Positions 56,819 through 64,000 of a DNA stretch of 64,000 nucleotides are shown here, one piece after another; positions within the stretch are counted from its first letter, which is position 1, and the number at the start of each line of letters is the position of its first letter. The position numbers and the translations under genes were made by a program. The stretch comes from Hygrocybe punicea. Lineage: Eukaryota > Basidiomycota > Agaricomycetes > Agaricales > Hygrophoraceae. The stretch lies in assembly GCA_963556145.1 (NCBI GenBank), contig OY744471.1, positions 1,233,590 to 1,297,589 on the forward strand. The letters are read 5' to 3'. Under the pieces are notes generated by a model, which saw only the letters and a program-made list of their open reading frames with translations, did no database searches and was not told the DNA's origin.

Positions 56819-59800
56819 ATGACACCCAAAGGCGCGGTGCCGGCCACCCCCTCCACCTCGTCGGATTCCTCGTTGTCAATTCGTGGCTGTATGTAACCTC
56901 AAATCTTAGCTTCAACATCTCTTATCCATTCGACACTACACTTGCTCAGGTACTTCAGAACCACTTTACCAAGTCAAGCTTTTGTCTGCCCTGCGCAGCG
57001 GTAAGCGATATGCCACTATATTGCTGCTTTCCTTTCCAATTTGGTTTTATACAGGTGATCCGACTCATATACATCCCTTTCTCACCGAGATCAGTAAAAA
57101 CAAACAGAAAACGATAGATGGTGATGTTGACACAGGCGCGGCTGCCTTGCACCTCGCCATCCGGTGCGGATCTGGTGCGCCATTCATCTTTATTTGTTCT
57201 CAAGGCTGTTTTCTTACGTGGTTGCACAGCCGAGACGGTGTCACTCTTGCTCTCGTATCGAGCGATATCCCCAAATGGTGTCCACCCCCTTGGGTCTGGC
57301 ACCACTCCGTTACATCTCGCTGCCTCGCTCGGCAGAGTAGATGTCGTGAAATTGCTGTTGGATCAGGACAATATCAACGATAGTCTGCGAGATGTAAGTG
57401 GGAAGACGTGCAAAGACGTGGCAAAGGGCAAGGAAGTTGCTCGCGTTATTGACGGTTTGTTTTCAATATATTCTGACCCTCACATTCTCAACTTCTCCTG
57501 TATTCGCCAGATTCACGCTCATTTCTCAATGCATCCTACCGGTCCCTACTCCGAACATACACTCTTTCCCCTCCGTCTGCACTTCCTCAATCGGCCCTCG
57601 TCTCCCTCCTCGAATCTCCTCGTGTTCGCTTCGTGAATCTCTCGTATCTGGATGATAGTTCTGGGTTATCTCTGCTGCATGAAGCCGCCAAACGAAAGGA
57701 CCTCCGACTAATCGAGTTGGCTGTCCGTGCAGGAATTGATGTCTTTGTGCGGGATCGCAGAGGGAAAATGGCGTATGACTCGGCCGGCAAGGACGATCAT
57801 GTTCGAGTGTTCTTGCGACAATGTGCGTTGTGCATTTAATCTCTTTGTTGCCGTCCATGACACGACCTCAGTTGCAAATCGAGATACCACCCTCATCGAG
57901 GTCCCATCCTCCACGCCGCCGATACTTAAAGGATATCTGAATAAATACACCAATGTTGCTCGTGGTTATAATACGCGGTGGTTTGTCCTCAAGGCCGGAA
58001 TTCTTTCTTGTGTGTGGAATGCCTTTGTTTTTCTCTTTTGGATGAGTACTCATGATATACCCTGAAAGATTATCGCCATCAAGAAGACGAAACGGTTGCA
58101 AGCCGTGGCTCTATTTCTATGAAAACTGCTATTCTGAAAGTCACTCCAGGTGGTGATAAATTGCGGCTGGAAGTTCACTCCACTCCCTCGCGGGGCCATC
58201 ATTCGGGGGTGCAGAAATGGTACATGAAGGCAAATCATCCCGTTGAAGCGTCCCGATGGGCACAGGCTATCGGGAAGAACATCCAGTGGTACAGACGTGA
58301 AGTGGATGGAGAGCGTAGCATAGAAAGCGACTCGAGCGGTATGAGATCCTTGAGGCAACGACGGGGGCTGTCCTCTTCGTTATTGCGCCGCATCACCACA
58401 AAGAGTGAGATCTCGATCAGTAGCTCATGCACGGACGTGGGGGTGGACGATTCTGGGAGTGGGGGCGTGAGTCCGACATTTGATGACAGCATCGTGAACG
58501 TAGGCTCGGGATACGAAGGGGAGATTAATGACGACGGTGACGACGATGACGATTCATTTTCTTCAGCAGCACGCCCACCTCCTCACGATACAACCTTTGA
58601 CCTTCACGGGAACTCAACGATTGCGCAGATGGACCTCACAGCCCAGCTCCTGACCAGCATCCCCGTCCCGGTCGACGGCCCTCCTAAGGCCGTCGAGCTT
58701 AGGACGGCGTTGCAAGATTCGTTTGCGTTGGCACAGGGAATGCTCGGCGAGTATGTGCAGATGGCGAAACAGAGGGATGAATGGTGGAAGAGCAAATTGG
58801 AGCGGGAGAAGCTGAGTCTGAGTGTCTGGGAAGAGAGCTTGGCGAGCGTGGTCAAAGAGGGTGAGGCACTTGAGCAGGAATTGAGGAAACGATCTCGCAC
58901 GAAGAGTGGTCGGTTTCTTGGTGATAGGAAGGCCACGATCAGGCAGAGACCGACAGCGTCCTCTTCCGCCGCATCCAGCGTTCTGCAAGAATTTATGTCA
59001 CCCACCTCGCAGACTTCTCGTGATACTGATGTCCTCACGCCAGCCTCCGAACCCCTTACGCCCACCGTGAGGCGTCAGACAATGTCTCAACCATCGCCTG
59101 GGAGTAACCAGGACGACGATGACAACGACACCGACGACGAGGATGAATTCTTTGACGCCATCGAATCTAACACTCTCCCCAACCTTTTGGTTCCAAAATC
59201 ATTTGAATCCAACCCATCCGAGTGCACATTACTTGTCAAAATTGACACGGAGCTCTATGCAGGATACGCGAATTTGCGGACTCAGCTGACTATCAGCGCC
59301 GACAACAGGCCGAGCACCAGTCTTTGGTCTGTGTTGAAACACAGCATTGGCAAGGATTTGACAAAGATCAGTTTTCCTGTGTTCTTCAATGAGCCTACTA
59401 GTATGTTACAAAGGATGGTATGTTCACCACTTACATCGTTGTTTCTCACTGACAAAAATGGCGGTGTGCGTTTGTGATGTCCAGGCGGAGGATATGGAGT
59501 TTTCAGAGTGTCGTGAGTGTCTGTGAATGGATTATACAGGTTTTGCCGTGCTAAATGCTACTGTGTAGTCGATATCGCTGCCAAAGAAAAGGATCCTCAC
59601 CGCCGAATAGCGTTCGTTGCGGCGTTCGCCATGTCAAATTATTCTTCCACAATCGGGCGCATAGCCAAGCCGTTTAATCCCATGCTGGTAGGCCTATGGT
59701 CGGTTTGATCTTACGACGCGACGAAGCTAAAAACCTTCCTTTCACCAACAGAGCGAAACTTTCGAGTATGTCAGACTGGACAAAGATTATCGATACATCT

Positions 59801-60914
59801 CCGAACAAGTCAGCCACCATCCCCCTATTTCGGCTTGTTGGGCTGAGTCGCCATTGTGGCGCTATTACGGCGAGGTGCGGCTTGTAGTGAAGATGGCCGA
59901 CAGGATTGGAATATTAAATGGATTTTTTTATAGGTCGATGCTCAAAACAAGTTCATGGGTAAATCTTTTGAGATTCGGCCTACTGGGGCGGCGCATGCGG
60001 AATTGCTTCTCCCTCAGGAGTGGGTATCTGGTTATCCCAAACCAGTGGGAATGGTACCTGAAGGGAGAGTGGTCGAACATTATAGCTGGAAGAAGGTCAC
60101 CACGAATGTATCAGGGTTCATCCTAGGTTCACCGTCAATCGATCATTATGGGGAGATGATTGTGAGTTCTTTCTCTCGCAAAAAAATCGCCACCCCCCCC
60201 TCCCCCCATATGCTAACTGAGCTCTCCATTTAGATCAAGAACCATCGTACTGGAGACCAATGCTTCCTGACATTCAAACCCAGGGGTTGGCGCGGGAGAG
60301 ACGCGTTTGAAATCGCTGGCCAGGTCAAGGATGCCTCTGGTAAAGTGACGTACGAGATAGCTGGTCGTTGGAACAGCCAATTGGTCACGCGAGCCGTAGG
60401 CACCGGTACGGGCTCCCTTCATCCAGATGTCGCTCTCAGCGGCCCAAGTTCGCCATCTTTATCTCGAGAATACATTCTCCTGTGGCGAAACTCACAAAAA
60501 GTCCCCGCGCCATTCAATCTCACGCCCTTTGCCATCACATTGAATGATTGTCCCGAGAAGACGTTGCGTCCGTACCTCTGCCCCACCGACTGTCGGCTGC
60601 GGCCTGACCAGAAGGCATTCGAGAACGGGAAATACGAGCTGGCGAATGATTATAAAAACCTGCAAGAGGAGCGGCAGCGTACGACGAGAAAAGCGAGAGA
60701 GGAGGGGAAGCTGCCTCCCCATAAACCTCGATGGTTCTCCGCTGAGACTGATGGGGACACGGGAGAGAGAATTTGGGCTCCCACGCGGGTTGAAGGGGGG
60801 TCGTTGGAATATTGGGCTGAGAGAGAGAAAGTGTGGAAGCAGGGAGGCAAGGTGAATTGGAAGGATGTTGAACCGATATTCATCGAGGAACAGGAAGCCA
60901 ACGCGGACGATTAA
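56819..60914 (+). CDS. Oxysterol-binding protein with ankyrin, PH, FFAT and ORD (1147 aa)
   Basis: Lipid-transfer protein of the Osh1/Swh1-OSBP type, expected at ER-Golgi contact sites. Twelve exons (56819-56888, 56950-57000, 57055-57174, 57230-57454, 57511-57822, 57872-58009, 58069-59417, 59485-59512, 59569-59687, 59752-59874, 59934-60161, 60234-60914), all GT-AG, sum to 1147 residues. Ankyrin repeats at about 60-250 (GTTPLHLAASLGRVDVVKLL; GLSLLHEAAKRKDLRLIELA); PH domain at about 275-400 (ILKGYLNKYTNVARGYNTRW); FFAT motif EFFDAIE (about 665-671), the VAP-binding signal; ORD from about 730, with the signature EQVSHHPP at 822-829. The same plan as yeast Osh1/Osh2. One exon is only 28 nt. Confidence 0.95.
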
Positions 60915-61183
60915 AGCTTCTATAAAATATGTTTTCTATTCAGTACAGTACTGTATGTGCGCCTTGCGGTAGGTAATAGATAATACAACTTGGACGGAGA
61001 AATTTACATAAAACGGAGCGTTCCAGTTGAACTTGTTTCACAGTTTCACTTCAAGTTGCAATTGGTAAATTACTCGACGACTCCGCCACTGCCGCTGCCA
61101 CTGCATTGGTCTTGGCAATAACTTCAACTTAAACCTGGTGGTGATTTACTTGAGTGCTCGTTCACTGGGTTGGTCCTGGCAAG
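60915..61183. other. Spacer between OSBP and methyltransferase genes
   Basis: 269 bp containing the OSBP 3' end and the next promoter; a repeated cactgccgctgccactg tract near 61085-61105. Confidence 0.6.
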
Positions 61184-63391
61184 ATGTGGGAACCCTCATC
61201 CTCGGCTGAAGAGAACTGGAGCGATGCCGAAGGTGGAAACGAGAATGGGGAGTGGCCTGTAAAGGGCATTGTTGGGGAAGAGGTGGATTCCTCAGGGAAT
61301 CTTAGGTATCATCCGTTTCTGGTTCATATGCAGGCTGTTCACCTCATGATCAACGATCGTTTGAATCAGATTCGAAGTACGCGCCCCAAAAATATTGGTG
61401 TCTGTATACTTATTCTGGAGCTTTTTACACACCTCAGGTAAGATGGATCGACTGGAAACGGGCCGATAATACCAGCACAACTTGGACAAAAGACCTCGCC
61501 GACCGCCCGGACCTTGTACGGCAGTGGAAACGAAGACGGAAAACGGCCAGAGGCAAATTGGCCAAGGAATCCCTTGATATTTCAATTCATGGCGGCCTGG
61601 ATATCCATAACACCAACACAATCCTTCGGGCGCAAGCTTACGACGAAAAGTTAAGCACAAGGACCGCGATGAAAATGGCAGATATCCATTTGTTAGATCA
61701 ACGACTAGAGGAACTGAGACACGAGAAGGAGGCCTTGGATAACTCTGATGTCCCTCACCGTCCAAATCTTCGACAAAGCACTACTCGACAACAACATCAA
61801 TACATCACACCGTCCTCTACGAACTCTCACCGATCTGCGTCCACAACATCTTCATTCTCTTCGTTTACCCTAGTCAATTACGCTCGTTCCGCTCGAACTA
61901 GCCAATCGACTACGCCAGGACCGTCACTTTCGGGGGTACCACCGTACCGCCCTCCAGCGAAGGTGGCTGCCCCTGAACAAGAGCCGTCTAATTTGTGAGT
62001 ACCCACTATATTATTCATCATATTCGGCCAATCTCATGCACCACGCACAGAAGAATCACTCTTCAGAGGAATTGGAGAAAGGCTGCACAGCTAGCTGGAG
62101 CAGCCATCATAAGTATTGTGAACAATGTTGATGATGACCAGATTCCAACCTTGTGGGAGCACTTTGAATATTGCGAAAGACGGTATATGTAGTAAGTCAC
62201 CCAAGTCAGGATTCGTGGGCTGTCGTCTATCTCAAATTAGTGATAAGGATGTCCCGCGAATGGAAGACGCGAACTGTTTCGTTTTTTGTGATTGCAAAGT
62301 CTGCGAGGATGCCTCAAACTGTAATTGCCAAGACCCCTCGGAGCTTCTGGACGACTACGAATGCAAGGAATTCGCGTACACTGAGGAGGTGAAACATCAA
62401 TCTGACGCCGTTTTGACATAGGAGCCCTCATCTGTTTTATTAGGGCCTATTTGCTTTCAATGTTCCTCAAGGGGTTGAGGTCATTGAGTGTAACCAGGTA
62501 ATAACCATGAATTCTCTGTCTGATTGAGACCCTGATTCGTATAATCTTCAGTATTGCTCCTGTAGCCGAACATCTTGTCGTAACCGAGTGGCCCAAAGGC
62601 CTCGAGATACTCCCATTGAAGTTTTCAAGACGGAAGGTTGTGGGTGGGGTGCACGCGCAACGGTCGACTTGAAGAAAGGCAAGGTCCTAGGACTGTATAC
62701 TGGGTATGTCGTTGGCTGGATTTAAGACTACCCAATCCCTTACCGTTTTCTATCAGATTGGTTGTGTTGGTTCACTGTCTCTTCATCTGCCTAGATTCCG
62801 GGCCTAATATTATCCGATAGACGACGTGCAACTGCCGAGAATCTACCCTTGGAGATGAGAGGATTTTGCTTCGACCTTGATGGAAATGAGAATCATGATG
62901 AAGAGAACCCGGAAAACTCGTATTCAGTGGACTCAACCCGCTGCGGTCTGTGGTTCTTCTTCACCTGTTTGATGTAGTCTCTCTTACTGATGTAGTCTCT
63001 CTTACTCTGCACGAGTAGGCAATTGGACCCGCTTTGTAAAGTGTGTGCCCACATAACGACAGTGTCTTCGGACCTGACATACCCCTCGTATAGTCATTCA
63101 TGCGATCCTAATACACGTGTTTACGCCGTGGTATATGACACCATACCGGAGGTGAGTAGCGGGTGGTTGAAGTTGGCTTTCCGTCGTTGACTCCTTGGCC
63201 AGATGAACATGCCATACCTTGCCTTCGTGACCACACGTGATGTTCCAGCGCGGACCGAATTAACCGTTGACTATGATCCTGCATCAGCCCGTCAGGCAAT
63301 GAAGGGAAAGGGGAAAGGGAAACTAAAGATGCCTGCCAATGCAAAGACATGCAGGTGTGGTTCGGCTCAATGTCGTGGCTGGTTGAGCTGA
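61184..63391 (+). CDS. Histone H3K9 methyltransferase, Clr4/SUV39 type (523 aa)
   Basis: Writes H3K9 methylation in heterochromatin. Eleven exons: 61184-61305, 61370-61376 (7 nt), 61438-61994, 62051-62188, 62241-62388, 62444-62497, 62552-62703, 62821-62945, 63019-63040, 63094-63151, 63203-63391; sum 523 codons. Chromodomain at about 28-75 ([29 protein letters not shown]); Ser/Thr-rich linker; pre-SET Cys cluster at about 280-355 ([26 protein letters not shown]); SET with [34 protein letters not shown] (catalytic NHSCDPN at 442-448) and ELTVDYDP; post-[14 protein letters not shown] (C511, C513, C518). All cofactor and zinc motifs look intact, so it should be active. ELTVDY has Val where ELTFDY is usual. 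The 117-nt seventh intron and a 22-nt exon were placed by frame and family text. Confidence 0.92.
62970..63005. repeat. 18-bp tandem repeat inside a methyltransferase intron
   Basis: The unit tgatgtagtctctcttac is repeated exactly twice within the intron 62946-63018. It enlarges the pyrimidine-rich part before the acceptor. Confidence 0.85.
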
Positions 63392-64000
63392 GTATGATCT
63401 CCTCATCGATCCTCTTGCGATTGCTTTCGATGCTTGCAGTTTTGCTGTGTACATCTCGTCTATTGTGCAGTGGTTCCAATCCCAGTACTCTATCATCCGT
63501 TTGCTGTTCAACGGTTGTAGTTTTAGATTTAGGATAATGATTCTGTGAGCATGTCCTGTTGATTGGTTCAGCATTAGCCTAGTGAGTTGTATTCGTGTAG
63601 ACCATCTAAATGCTAACCAAATAAATACTCCGTGTTTCACCTTCTTTTCCACCTGCACGTCCCCTAGTTTTCTGGCTCGAACGTGGTCCAGAAATCATTG
63701 CCTGTAGATCATCACAAACAAGATTCCGCATCGGGGAATTGGGAATGAAAGGGCAAGGTCTTATAAGTGGCATTCAACCTCTAGAAACAAAAAGCAATGA
63801 AGAAAACAGTCCAGACAAGACGTTGTCAATCCGCGCGTCATAGGCTACAAATGAGTTGGACATGAGTCACAGCACGAATGGTGGATACAGCATGGCCACT
63901 TTACCTGGCTCCAGAAATAATTTGATCAAGTACGGAGACGGCACTGCCCACACCGGAGGCCGAACAAGTCAGTCCGCGCCTCAGCAAAGCCACACGACGA
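63392..64000. other. 3' flank of the methyltransferase gene
   Basis: No gene recognised to the window edge. A candidate poly(A) signal AATAAA lies at 63620-63625 on the plus strand, 229 bp past the stop. Confidence 0.5.

Noticed and set aside
1..64000. CRISPR arrays, bacterial operons, tRNA and rRNA genes
   Set aside because: No regularly spaced repeats, no cloverleaf-like B-box sequence and no rRNA text were seen; the window is fungal nuclear DNA.

Overview
This is eukaryotic nuclear DNA, almost certainly from a filamentous basidiomycete (Agaricomycetes type). Genes are dense and on both strands, and most are cut by many short introns (about 45-80 nt, GT-AG, with three apparent exceptions). 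The protein families fit: Clr4/SUV39 methyltransferase, Smp3-type GPI mannosyltransferase, GPR1/FUN34/YaaH transporters, an NB-ARC/TPR relic, and a helicase fused to three CbbX-like AAA+ modules. All exon models were read by eye; most splice sets sum to an intact frame, and where they do not I say so.

Layout. 1-858: 3' end of glycyl-tRNA synthetase. 0.86-4.6 kb: poorly resolved, with a possible small four-exon gene at 2517-3042. 4.6-12 kb: accessory, repeat-rich DNA with a Sin3 PAH1 fragment, a decayed hAT transposase, hAT-like subterminal repeat clusters and a frameshifted membrane-protein ORF. 12-14.4 kb: no clear gene. 14.4-24.2 kb: PPOX/FMN-binding family protein, flavin monooxygenase, EXPERA-like membrane protein, two multi-pass membrane proteins with frame problems, an unknown two-exon gene and a seven-exon haloacid-dehalogenase. 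24.3-27.7 kb: a large zf-4CXXC_R1 (CDCA7-like) nuclear protein. 28.3-33 kb: a decayed duplicate of a single-pass membrane protein gene, an NLR relic that lost its NB-ARC core, and the intact membrane protein gene. 33.6-35.9 kb: Smp3. 36.7-44.4 kb: three GPR1/FUN34/YaaH transporter paralogs with the same five-exon plan, interrupted by an NAT9-type acetyltransferase. 45.2-47.4 kb: a tandem duplication of a small membrane-protein gene including promoter and 3' flank. 48.8-56.5 kb: a 2378-residue SF1 helicase / NFX1-type zinc finger / triple CbbX AAA+ protein. 56.8-60.9 kb: oxysterol-binding protein with ankyrin, PH, FFAT and ORD. 61.2-63.4 kb: H3K9 methyltransferase with a 7-nt microexon.

How the genes relate. 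The window is ordinary housekeeping chromosome with an accessory island at about 4.6-12 kb and a second one at about 28-31 kb. Two chromatin-linked genes (zf-4CXXC_R1 protein and SUV39-type methyltransferase) and a ZNFX1/UPF1-type helicase fusion lie in one window; any functional link between them is only inference. The most notable signals are the helicase-AAA+ fus­ion with a non-GT splice donor exactly at its helicase P-loop, the microexon in the methyltransferase chromodomain, and the recent duplication/decay events.
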